This document shows positions 20,093 through 27,876 of a DNA stretch of 64,000 bases, piece after piece. The position numbers and the translations under genes are program-made. The stretch is from Halomonas sp. 1513 (GTDB lineage Bacteria; Pseudomonadota; Gammaproteobacteria; Pseudomonadales; Halomonadaceae). Numbering within the stretch: the first letter of the stretch is position 1; each line of letters begins with the position of its first letter. The notes below the pieces were generated by a model. The model searched no databases. It was given only the letters and a program-made list of their open reading frames with translations, and was not told the DNA's origin. The DNA lies in the NCBI GenBank assembly GCA_001971685.1, contig CP019326.1, positions 186,001 to 250,000 on the forward strand, read 5' to 3'.

Positions 20093-21486
20093 GCCGGCCT
20101 CCCGGCGAGGTCGTCGCGGGCGCGCTGGGCGGCGGCGCGCACCTGGTCGGGGGCGGTGCCGCCGATATGGTTGCGTGCCGCCACCGAGCCCTCCAGGGTC
20201 AGCACCTCGAAGACATCGTCGCCGATCGTATCGGAGAACTGGCGCAGCTCGTCGAGGCGCATCTCGGAGAGGTCCTTGCGCTGCGCGATGCCGTAGGCCA
20301 CCGACTGGCCGACGATCTCGTGGGCGTCGCGGAAGGCCACGCCCTTGCGGACCAGGTAGTCGGCCAGGTCGGTGGCGGTGGAGAAGCCGCGCCGCGCCGC
20401 CTCGCGCATGTTGTCGGGCTTGGCCTGGATGGCCGGGATCATGTCGGCGAAGGCGCGCAGGCAGCCCTTGACGGTGTCGAGGGTGTCGAACAGCGGCTCC
20501 TTGTCCTCCTGGTTGTCCTTGTTGTAGGCCAGCGGCTGCGACTTCATCAGCGTCAGCAGGCTGATCAGGTGGCCGTAGACCCGGCCGCTCTTGCCGCGCA
20601 CCAGCTCGGGCACGTCGGGGTTCTTCTTCTGCGGCATGATCGACGAGCCGGTGCAGAAGCGGTCGGGCAGGTCGATGAAGTCGAACTGGGCGCTGGTCCA
20701 CAGCACCAGCTCCTCGCTCATCCGCGACAAGTGCATCAGCAGCAGGCTGGCGAAGGCGGTGAACTCGATGGCGAAGTCGCGATCGCTGACCGCGTCGAGG
20801 CTGTTCTCGGCGGGACGCTCGAAGCCCAGCAGCTCGGCGGTGACGTGACGGTCGATGGGGTAGGTGGTGCCGGCCAGGGCGGCGGCGCCCAGCGGCATCA
20901 CGTTGACCCGGCGGCGGCAGTCGGCGAGGCGCTGCTGGTCGCGGGCGACCATCTCCTGCCAGGCCAGCAGGTGGTGGCCGAAGGTTACCGGCTGCGCGGT
21001 CTGCAGGTGGGTGAAGCCGGGCATGATGGTGTCGGCCTCGCGGTCGGCGAGCTCGATCAGGCCCTCGCGCAGCCGCGACAGTTCGGCGTCGACCACGTCG
21101 ATCTCGTCGCGCAGGAACAGGCGGATGTCGGTGGCCACCTGGTCGTTACGCGAGCGCCCGGTGTGCAGCTTCTTGCCGGTGATGCCGATCTTGTCGGTGA
21201 GCCGCGCCTCGATGTTCATGTGCACGTCTTCCAGCGGCACCGACCAGGCGAACTCGCCGCGGGCGATCTCCTCGCCGATCTCGCCGAGCCCGACGATGAT
21301 GGCATCGCGCTCGTCCTCGCTGAGCACGCCGACCCGCGCCAGCATGGTGGCGTGGGCGATGGAGCCGCGGATGTCGTGCTGGGCGAGGCGCTGATCGAAG
21401 TCCACCGAGGCGGTGAAGCGGGCGACGAAGGCGTCGGTGGGCTCGCTGAAGCGGCCGCCCCAGGACTGGTTGGTTGGCTTGGTCAT
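20089..21486 (-). CDS. argH: Argininosuccinate lyase
   Basis: A 465-residue fumarase/aspartase-superfamily enzyme for the last step of arginine synthesis. It starts [27 protein letters not shown] and carries the superfamily signature [12 protein letters not shown] near residue 280, plus [13 protein letters not shown] and [18 protein letters not shown]. The ATG at 21486 has AGGA 11 bases upstream; an in-frame ATG at 21498 has it adjoining the codon, so 21486 is preferred. It heads the minus-strand operon and is divergent from hemC. Confidence 0.95.
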   Translation of the reverse strand: MTKPTNQSWGGRFSEPTDAFVARFTASVDFDQRLAQHDIRGSIAHATMLARVGVLSEDERDAIIVGLGEIGEEIARGEFAWSVPLEDVHMNIEARLTDKIGITGKKLHTGRSRNDQVATDIRLFLRDEIDVVDAELSRLREGLIELADREADTIMPGFTHLQTAQPVTFGHHLLAWQEMVARDQQRLADCRRRVNVMPLGAAALAGTTYPIDRHVTAELLGFERPAENSLDAVSDRDFAIEFTAFASLLLMHLSRMSEELVLWTSAQFDFIDLPDRFCTGSSIMPQKKNPDVPELVRGKSGRVYGHLISLLTLMKSQPLAYNKDNQEDKEPLFDTLDTVKGCLRAFADMIPAIQAKPDNMREAARRGFSTATDLADYLVRKGVAFRDAHEIVGQSVAYGIAQRKDLSEMRLDELRQFSDTIGDDVFEVLTLEGSVAARNHIGGTAPDQVRAAAQRARDDLAGRPA

Positions 21487-21679
21487 CGGGCTTGGCATCC
21501 TGCTGTGATCGTGTCGGCGGTTACGGTCGAAGACTCGCGCTCATGGCCGCAAAGTGTACCAGAGTCGTGCAGGCTGGCCACGCTGTGCCCCGTGCCGAAC
21601 ACGGCGCATTTTTCCTGCCTGCGCCGGTGCATTATGATGGGGGCATCATGCGAGGCCAGCGCGCCTCGCCGTGCTCATT

Positions 21680-21701
21680 GCCCGGCCCATGGTGGCCGGG
21701 C
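21680..21701 (+). other. Hairpin in hemC leader
   Basis: GCCCGGCC/GGCCGGGC forms a perfect 8-bp stem with loop CATGGT just upstream of the hemC Shine-Dalgarno (AGGAG). It could affect translation or stability of the hem message. No established element is recognised. Confidence 0.4.
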
Positions 21702-21718
21702 CCACCTAGGAGCCCCCC

Positions 21719-22660
21719 GTGCCCGCTTATAGCACCCTGCGCATTGCCACCCGCAAGAGCCTGCTCGCCATGTGGCAGGCAGAACACGTGCGTGACCGCC
21801 TGATGGCGGCGCACCCCGGCCTCGAGGTGGAGCTGGTGGCGATGTCCACCCGCGGCGACAAGATTCTCGACACCCCGCTGGCCAAGGTCGGCGGCAAGGG
21901 GCTGTTCGTCAAGGAGCTCGAGGAGGCGATGCTCGACGGCCGCGCCGATATCGCCGTGCACTCGATGAAGGACGTGCCGATGCACTTTCCCGAGGGGCTG
22001 GGGCTGTCGGTGATCCTCGAGGGCGCCGAGCCCACCGACGCCTTCGTCTCCAACCACTATGACTCGATCGACGCGCTGCCCGAAGGCGCGCGTATCGGTA
22101 CCTCGAGCCTGCGCCGCGGCCTGCAGATGCGTGAGGCGCGCCCCGACTTCGAGGTGCTGAGCCTGCGCGGCAACGTCCAGACCCGCCTCGGCAAGCTCGA
22201 CGCCGGCGAGTTCGACGCCATCATCCTGGCCACCTCGGGCCTGCGCCGGCTGGGGCTGGGCGAGCGCATCGCCGCCGAGCTGGCGCCGGAGGTGTGCCTG
22301 CCGGCCTGCGGCCAAGGAGCGCTGGGCATCGAGTGCCGCAGCGACGATCACGCCTTGATCGAGCTGCTGGCGCCGCTCGATGATCCCGACACGGCGACGC
22401 GTGTGCGCGCCGAGCGGGCCATGAATACCCGTCTCGAGGGCGGCTGCCAGGTGCCCATCGGTGGCCATGCGGTGTTCGAGAACGACGGCCAGACGCTGTG
22501 GCTGCGCGCGCTGGTGGGTAACCCCGAAGGCACCCAGGTGCTGCGCGCCGAGGGCCGCGGTTCGGCCAGCGAGCCGGAAACGCTGGGCATTCGTGTGGCC
22601 GAGGACCTGCTCGACCAGGGCGCCGGCGAGATCCTTGCCCAGGTCTACGGCGACGTCTGA
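21719..22660 (+). CDS. hemC: Porphobilinogen deaminase (hydroxymethylbilane synthase)
   Basis: A 313-residue cytoplasmic enzyme that polymerises four porphobilinogens. It opens [20 protein letters not shown]; substrate-binding motifs [36 protein letters not shown] and [18 protein letters not shown] are present, and the cofactor cysteine is in [15 protein letters not shown]. Translation begins with GTG, preceded by AGGAG. It starts hemC-hemD-hemX-hemY; the hemD ATG overlaps its stop (TGATGG). Confidence 0.96.
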   Translation: MPAYSTLRIATRKSLLAMWQAEHVRDRLMAAHPGLEVELVAMSTRGDKILDTPLAKVGGKGLFVKELEEAMLDGRADIAVHSMKDVPMHFPEGLGLSVILEGAEPTDAFVSNHYDSIDALPEGARIGTSSLRRGLQMREARPDFEVLSLRGNVQTRLGKLDAGEFDAIILATSGLRRLGLGERIAAELAPEVCLPACGQGALGIECRSDDHALIELLAPLDDPDTATRVRAERAMNTRLEGGCQVPIGGHAVFENDGQTLWLRALVGNPEGTQVLRAEGRGSASEPETLGIRVAEDLLDQGAGEILAQVYGDV

Positions 22661-23451
22661 TGGCGTCGCCGATCCTGCTGACGCGCCCCGGCGAACGCGG
22701 CACGCGGCTGGCCGCGGCACTGGCTGCCGAGGGGCACGCGGCGCAGCACCTCGAGGTGATGCAGCTCGAACCGCTCGAGGAGGACGCCCGCCAGCGCAGC
22801 GTGTGGCTGGATATCGACCAGTTCGCGCGCATCGTGGTGGTCAGCCCCTATGCGGCCGAGCGGCTGGCCGAGGCACTCGACCGCTACTGGCCGCAGCTGC
22901 CGCTGGGGCCGGCCTTCTACGCGGTGGGCCAGGCCACGGCCGAGACGCTGCACCGCTGCCTGGGCGTGCGGGTACATGTGCCGCCGCCGGGCAGCGGCGA
23001 CACCAGTGAGGACCTGTTGACGCTGCCCTCGCTGGCGCGCTTGGACGAGCAGAAGGTACTGCTGGTGGCCGGCGAGGGTGGCCGGCCGCTGCTCGCCGAG
23101 ACCCTGGCGGCGCGTGGCGCCCGGGTCACGCGTCTGGCACTCTATCAACGTGTCATGCGTCCGCCGCGGGGCGCCGCCGCCGAGCGTCTGGCAAGCGGCG
23201 ACTATGCGGCGTTGGTGATCTCCAGCGGAGAACTCCTCGAATATCTGGCAGGATGGTGTCAGACACGCGCCTTGCACCAACCGCTAATCGTTTCCAGTCG
23301 GCGTTTGGCTACACTGGCAGGCAGCCTAGGCTTCAGCGATGTGCGCATCGCCGGTGGTGCCTCGGTGGCGGCCCTGAGTGCAGCAGTCGCCGATATGGAC
23401 GCGCGGGACGATGGCGCAGCAATCGATCATGACGATCTTGAAAAGGGCTAG
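22660..23451 (+). CDS. hemD: Uroporphyrinogen-III synthase
   Basis: A 263-residue protein with the loose but typical HemD pattern: ILLTRPGERGTRLAAALAAEGH at the start, VVVSPYAAERL, FYAVGQATAETLHRCLGVRVHVPP, LLVAGEGGRPLLAETLAARGARVTRLALYQR and VISSGELLEYL. It closes hydroxymethylbilane with ring D inversion. It overlaps the hemC stop, and hemX begins six bases after it. The last 20 residues are acidic (DMDARDDGAAIDHDDLEKG). Confidence 0.92.
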   Translation: MASPILLTRPGERGTRLAAALAAEGHAAQHLEVMQLEPLEEDARQRSVWLDIDQFARIVVVSPYAAERLAEALDRYWPQLPLGPAFYAVGQATAETLHRCLGVRVHVPPPGSGDTSEDLLTLPSLARLDEQKVLLVAGEGGRPLLAETLAARGARVTRLALYQRVMRPPRGAAAERLASGDYAALVISSGELLEYLAGWCQTRALHQPLIVSSRRLATLAGSLGFSDVRIAGGASVAALSAAVADMDARDDGAAIDHDDLEKG

Positions 23452-23457
23452 CGACAG

Positions 23458-25008
23458 ATGAGCAAGCAACCACACGATCAGGACGATAACCAGACGCCAT
23501 CCGGTGAGACCCCGCCAGGGATATCTTCCCGCGACGCCGACGGCGTACCCGCGACCTCATCTGATACGGCCGCGTCGAGCAAGGGGGGAGGGCGCTCGCG
23601 CAGCCGTCGCCGCGGCGCCAAGGCCCCCGCCGAGAACGCCGCTGCGGCCAAGTCAAGCGATAGCGCCGCGGACAAGCCCAGCGACACTTCCTCAGGCCAG
23701 GCTAGCGAAACGTCTGACGCCAAGCCCAGCGAGACGTCGGCGGCCAAGCCCAGCGACACTTCCGCAGGCAAGGCTAGCGAGACGTCTGACGCCAAGGGCG
23801 CCCGCAAGCCCGGCGCTGGCGGCTCCGCCAACAAGCCATCGAGCGCGGCCGCCAAGACCAGCGCCGATGCCTCCGGCAAACCGAGCACCGCTAAGGGAGG
23901 CGGCGCCGACAAAGCGCCCCCCGCCTCGTCGGCCACGCCGCCGCCCCGCGACGGAGGCGGCAGCAAGACGGGGCTGATTGCCCTGGTGCTGGCGCTGCTG
24001 CTCGGCCTGGCACTGCTGTTGGCCGCCTGGCAGGGCTGGGAACGGCTCGAGGCGCAACAGCAGCGTATTGCCGACCTCGAGGCGCGCAGCGGTGACGCCG
24101 CGACGCGCGATGAGCTGGCGGCGCTGGAGGAGCGTCTCGACGAGGGTGAGAGCGAACGCGACGCGGCGCTGGACGACGCCTTGGCTAGCCTGCGCGGCGA
24201 GTTCGACGACTACCGCGGCGAGGTCGATGCGACCCTCGATCAGGTGCTCGACGAGCTCTCCCGCGAGCAGGAAGCCGATGAGCGCGAATGGCTTCACGCC
24301 GAGGCCGCCTACCTGCTGCGCCTGGCCAACCAGCGCCTGCAGCTGGAGCGCGACGCCGACGGCGCCGCAGCGCTACTGCGCACCGCCGATGGCCGCCTGC
24401 GCGATGCCGATAACCCGGCCCTGACCGCGGTGCGCCGCGCGATTTCCTCCGAGCTGGCAGCACTGGACGCGGTGCCGCGGGTCGATCGTACCGGCCTCTA
24501 TCTGGCCCTCGACGCCCAGCAGGAGCAGCTTGCCGGGCTGCCGCTGGGCCAGGACATCGAACAGATCGCCGCCGAGTCGGGCATCGAGCAGCCGCCCTCA
24601 GGCACCTGGCAGCAGCAGCTGTCACGCTTCGGTGCCGAACTGCGCGACCTGGTCACGGTGCGTCGCCACGACGAAGCGCTGGAGGCGCTGATTGCGCCGG
24701 AGCAGGAGGCCTACCTGCGCCAGAACGTCCGGCTGCTGATCGAGCAGGCTCAGCTGGCGCTGCTCAAGGAAGAGGAGGCGCTGTACGAGGCCAGCCTCGA
24801 CAAGGCGATCACCCTGGTCGAGGCCTACTACGACACCGATAGCGAAGGCGTGCAGCGGGTCCTCGAGCGCCTCGGCGAGCTGCGCGAGGCGGCGATTCGC
24901 CCCGAGCTGCCCGACATCAGCGCTTCCCAGCAGGCCCTGGCCGAGTTTATCGAGCGGCGCTTCAACGGCGCGGCGGATAACGGCGACGATGAGGGAGACG
25001 AGGCATGA
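23458..25008 (+). CDS. hemX: HemX-like membrane protein (uroporphyrin-III C-methyltransferase family in name only)
   Basis: A 516-residue inner-membrane protein. Residues 1-170 are a cytoplasmic, low-complexity Ser/Ala/Lys/Asp-rich tail with internal repeats, then one membrane helix at about 172-192 (TGLIALVLALLLGLALLLAAW), a coiled coil at 195-270 and a helical periplasmic domain containing LHAEAAYLLRLANQRLQLERDADGAAALL. The last block is the family signature. HemX lacks SUMT methyltransferase motifs and its role next to haem genes is unclear; it may organise HemY or haem enzymes at the membrane. The N-terminal tail is much longer than in E. coli. Confidence 0.88.
   Translation: MSKQPHDQDDNQTPSGETPPGISSRDADGVPATSSDTAASSKGGGRSRSRRRGAKAPAENAAAAKSSDSAADKPSDTSSGQASETSDAKPSETSAAKPSDTSAGKASETSDAKGARKPGAGGSANKPSSAAAKTSADASGKPSTAKGGGADKAPPASSATPPPRDGGGSKTGLIALVLALLLGLALLLAAWQGWERLEAQQQRIADLEARSGDAATRDELAALEERLDEGESERDAALDDALASLRGEFDDYRGEVDATLDQVLDELSREQEADEREWLHAEAAYLLRLANQRLQLERDADGAAALLRTADGRLRDADNPALTAVRRAISSELAALDAVPRVDRTGLYLALDAQQEQLAGLPLGQDIEQIAAESGIEQPPSGTWQQQLSRFGAELRDLVTVRRHDEALEALIAPEQEAYLRQNVRLLIEQAQLALLKEEEALYEASLDKAITLVEAYYDTDSEGVQRVLERLGELREAAIRPELPDISASQQALAEFIERRFNGAADNGDDEGDEA
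23674..23793 (+). repeat. Internal tandem repeats in hemX
   Basis: Two 48-base copies encode KPSDTSSGQASETSDA and KPSDTSAGKASETSDA, separated by a 24-base half-unit encoding KPSETSAA. The unit is in frame, so copy-number change would alter only the length of the disordered cytoplasmic tail. Confidence 0.8.
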
Positions 25009-26228
25009 GAAAACTGATCCTCATCGTCGTCCTCGGCCTCGCGCTGGGGGCGCTATTTGGCCAGCTGATGGTCAGCGTGCCCGGCTACTGGCTGGTGCGG
25101 GTCGGCGATACCTCGCTGCAGACCTCGTTCTGGTTCGGGTTGATCCTGCTGCTGGGCGGCTTCCTGGTGCTGCACTTCGTACTGCGCGTGCTCAGCCGGC
25201 TGCGCCACCCGGTCAGCCGGCTCAAACTGTGGAACAGCCGCACCCGCAACCGCAACGCCATGAAGAGCACCGTGCGTGGCTTGGTCGCACTGGCCGAGGG
25301 GCGCTGGAAGCGCGCCGAAAAGGCCCTGGTCAAGTCGGCGGACGACTCCAGTACGCCGCTGGTCAACTACCTCTCGGCGGCGCTGGCGGCTCACTACCAG
25401 GGCCGCTACGACCAGGCCGACACCCTGCTCAAGCGCGCTCATCTGAGTACCGAAGGCGCCGACACGGCGGTGGGCATGATGCAGGCCCAGCTGATGCTCG
25501 ACCGCCAGCAGTTCGAGGAGGCGCTGGCCACCCTGACGCGCCTCGACAAACAGCTGCCCAACCACCCTCAGGTGCTCAAGCAGCTCAAGCAGGCCTATCT
25601 CAGCGTCAATGACTGGGACGGCCTGCGGCGATTGATCCCGCGCCTCGCCGCCCAGCAGCTGATTGCCCCCGAAGAGCGCCAGACCCTCGAGCAGCGCGCC
25701 TACCGCGAACTGATCGTGCAGGCGGCGCGCCAGCCGGGCGATATCGAGCGGGTGCGCAACCTGTGGGCCGACATGCCCGACTACCTGCGCGGCGATATCG
25801 AACTGGTGGTGATCTATGCCGAAGCGCTGGTGCGCGGCGGCGAGGAGGGCATCGCCGAGCGCCTGCTGCGCCACTCCCTCAAGGAGCACTGGGATCATCG
25901 CCTGGTGCTGCGCTACGGCCTGCTCAATGTCGACTCGGCACGCCAGCTGGTCTACGCCGAGAAGTGGCTGCAGGAGCGTCCCAACGACCCTGACCTGCTG
26001 CTGACGCTGGGCCGGCTGTCGCTGCGCAATGCCTACTGGGGCAAGGCGCAGGAGTACTTCGAGGCCAGCCAGCGCCAGCGTCCCAGCGGCGTGGTGTGCG
26101 CCGAGCTGGCGCGTCTCTACGCCAACCTCGGCGAGCACAACAAGAGCCAGCTCTACTATCGCCAGAGCGTCGAGCTGCTCGACAAGTCGCTGCCGTCCCT
26201 GCCCCAGCCCAGCGACAACAATCGCTGA
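25005..26228 (+). CDS. hemY: HemY-like TPR membrane protein
   Basis: A 407-residue protein with two N-terminal membrane helices (residues 1-23 and 40-63) and a long periplasmic or cytoplasmic TPR domain, for example RWKRAEKALVKSADDSSTPLVNYLSAALAAHYQGRYDQADTLLKRA. The HemY_N pattern includes VSVPGYWLVRVGDTSLQTS. It overlaps the hemX stop by four bases (ATGA). Despite its name it is not the Bacillus protoporphyrinogen oxidase; in gammaproteobacteria it always follows hemX and its precise function is unsettled. A strong terminator ends the operon. Confidence 0.9.
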   Translation: MRKLILIVVLGLALGALFGQLMVSVPGYWLVRVGDTSLQTSFWFGLILLLGGFLVLHFVLRVLSRLRHPVSRLKLWNSRTRNRNAMKSTVRGLVALAEGRWKRAEKALVKSADDSSTPLVNYLSAALAAHYQGRYDQADTLLKRAHLSTEGADTAVGMMQAQLMLDRQQFEEALATLTRLDKQLPNHPQVLKQLKQAYLSVNDWDGLRRLIPRLAAQQLIAPEERQTLEQRAYRELIVQAARQPGDIERVRNLWADMPDYLRGDIELVVIYAEALVRGGEEGIAERLLRHSLKEHWDHRLVLRYGLLNVDSARQLVYAEKWLQERPNDPDLLLTLGRLSLRNAYWGKAQEYFEASQRQRPSGVVCAELARLYANLGEHNKSQLYYRQSVELLDKSLPSLPQPSDNNR

Positions 26229-26248
26229 GCCTGCCGATTTGCTCTCCT

Positions 26249-26272
26249 GGGCGCCGTGAGGCGCCCTTTTTT
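26249..26272 (+). terminator. Rho-independent terminator of the hem operon
   Basis: Stem GGGCGCC/GGCGCCC with loop GTGA is followed by six Ts. It lies 20 bases after the hemY stop. Confidence 0.92.
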
Positions 26273-26316
26273 ATGCCGCCAAAAGCGTATCCAGTGATTT
26301 GCCCTTTTGTATACGT

Positions 26317-26390
26317 CATTGGTCTACCAGTGCTTGTCCAAGTGGTCAGATATTGCCTACCCTGTGTGTCTCGATTGACCAAAAGGTCAA
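26317..26390. promoter_or_regulatory. Two operator-like dyads upstream of the NCS2 permease
   Basis: CATTGGTCTACCAGTG at 26317-26332 is a near-perfect palindrome (TGGT-2-ACCA core) and TTGACC-AAAA-GGTCAA at 26375-26390 is a perfect one. TGGT/ACCA half-sites recall GntR/FCD operators, and TTGACC/GGTCAA half-sites also occur upstream of the GntR gene at 41856-41880. Both sites lie within 120 bases of the permease start and are AT-richer than the surroundings. Regulator identity is unknown. Confidence 0.5.
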
Positions 26391-26432
26391 AAAACCTGAT
26401 CGATGATGTCCAACAACAACAGGACCGTGACC

Positions 26433-27800
26433 ATGGAACAGACCTCTACCACCCATCACGACGAGCCACCCCGCGCCGCCGACGCGCAGGGCAACTGGCT
26501 GGAACGCTATTTCCGTATACGCCATCGCGGCTCGACGCTACGTACCGAGGTGCTGGCCGGTGTCGCCACCTTCCTCGCCTCGATGTACATCATCGTGGTC
26601 AACCCGGCGATCCTGTCGGATGCCGGCATTCCCTTCTCGGCGGCGCTCTCGGCCACCGTGCTGATCAGCTTCATGAGCAGCCTGGCGATGGGGTTGTATG
26701 CGCGCAATCCGATCCTGGTGGCGCCGGGGATGGGCATGAACGCGCTGTTCACCTACACCCTGGTGCAGGGCGCCGGATTGTCGTGGGAGGTGGCGCTGGG
26801 CTGTGTGTTCTGGTCGGGGGTGCTGTTCGCGACCCTGGCGGCCTTCAACGTGCGCAAGGCGATCATCGAGGCGATCCCGGCCTCGCTGCGCTATGCGATC
26901 ACCTGCGGGATCGGCCTGTTCATCACCTTCATCGGGCTCAAGAATGCCGGCTTCATCGTTGGCAGCGATGCCACCCTGGTGTCGCTGGGCAGCATGGACC
27001 CGACCTTGATCACCTTCTTCATCGGCATGATGGCCACCGCGATCCTGGTCATCCTGCGCTTCAACGGCGCGCTGATCCTGGGTATCGCCCTGACCACCCT
27101 GCTGGCCACCCCGATGGGGCGCATGTGGGGTGGCGAGGTGATGGTCGAGTGGAGCGGCCTGGCCGCCTGGCCCGACTTCAGCGCCGTCATGCAGGTGGAT
27201 ATCTGGGGCGCGCTGAAGGTCGCCTACCTGCCGTTCATCTTCGTGATGCTGTTCACCAACTTCTTCGATGCCCTGTCGTGCTTCATGGCACTCTCCGAAT
27301 CCGCCGACCTCAAGGACAAGGACGGTAATCCGCGCAACCTCAAGCGCTCGATGACCGTCGACGCCTTCGCCTCGATGATTGCCGCGCCGCTCGGCACCAG
27401 TGCCGCCCAGACCTTCATCGAGTCCGGCGCGGGGGTTGCCCAGGGCGGCCGCACCGGGCTGGTGGCGGTGGTCATCGCGGTGCTGTTCCTGCCGTTCCTG
27501 TTCCTCTCGCCGCTGCTGTCGCTGGTGCCATCGATCGCCACCGCGCCGGCGCTGGTACTGGTCGGGCTATTCATGCTGGCGCCGATCAGCAAGATCGACT
27601 GGACGCGCTACGACGAAGCCTTCCCGGCCTTCCTGGCGATCATCCTGATGCCGCTGACCTACTCGATCACCCTGGGGATCGCCTTCGGCTTCCTGAGCTT
27701 CGTGATGATCAAACTGTTCACCGGCCGCATCGAGGCGATCAAGCCGGCGATGTGGGTCTCGGCGGCGCTCAGCGTGGTGATGCTGGTGACCACCCACTGA
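26433..27800 (+). CDS. NCS2-family (AzgA-like) purine permease
   Basis: A 455-residue membrane protein with about 12-14 helices. It has the AzgA subgroup features: RTEVLAGVATFLASMYIIVVNPAILSDAGIP near the start, NPILVAPGMGMNALFTYTLV, ITCGIGLFITFIGLKNAGFIV and APLGTSAAQTFIESGAGVAQGGRTG. AzgA proteins import adenine, guanine or hypoxanthine by proton symport. ATG 26433 follows AGGA at nine bases; an ATG 30 bases earlier lacks a clear site. Operator-like dyads precede it and a bidirectional terminator follows. Confidence 0.88.
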   Translation: MEQTSTTHHDEPPRAADAQGNWLERYFRIRHRGSTLRTEVLAGVATFLASMYIIVVNPAILSDAGIPFSAALSATVLISFMSSLAMGLYARNPILVAPGMGMNALFTYTLVQGAGLSWEVALGCVFWSGVLFATLAAFNVRKAIIEAIPASLRYAITCGIGLFITFIGLKNAGFIVGSDATLVSLGSMDPTLITFFIGMMATAILVILRFNGALILGIALTTLLATPMGRMWGGEVMVEWSGLAAWPDFSAVMQVDIWGALKVAYLPFIFVMLFTNFFDALSCFMALSESADLKDKDGNPRNLKRSMTVDAFASMIAAPLGTSAAQTFIESGAGVAQGGRTGLVAVVIAVLFLPFLFLSPLLSLVPSIATAPALVLVGLFMLAPISKIDWTRYDEAFPAFLAIILMPLTYSITLGIAFGFLSFVMIKLFTGRIEAIKPAMWVSAALSVVMLVTTH

Positions 27801-27823
27801 TCCAGCCGCTGCGGGCAAGCCGC

Positions 27824-27856
27824 AAAAAGGGGGCTGCCGATGGCAGCCCCCTTTTG
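27824..27856. terminator. Bidirectional terminator between NCS2 permease and MscS channel
   Basis: A 10-bp GC stem GGGGGCTGCC/GGCAGCCCCC with a three-base loop is flanked by AAAAA on one side and TTTT on the other, so it works for both converging genes. Confidence 0.92.
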
Positions 27857-27876
27857 CGTGGGTGGCAGGCGCGCGA

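Noticed and set aside
19864..21732. 622-codon open frame antisense to argH and lysA ends
   Set aside because: It overlaps well-identified enzymes on the other strand and has the typical biased composition of a shadow frame.
23458..25008. HemX as an active uroporphyrinogen-III methyltransferase
   Set aside because: The SAM-binding motifs of SUMT are missing; it is a membrane-anchored coiled-coil protein.
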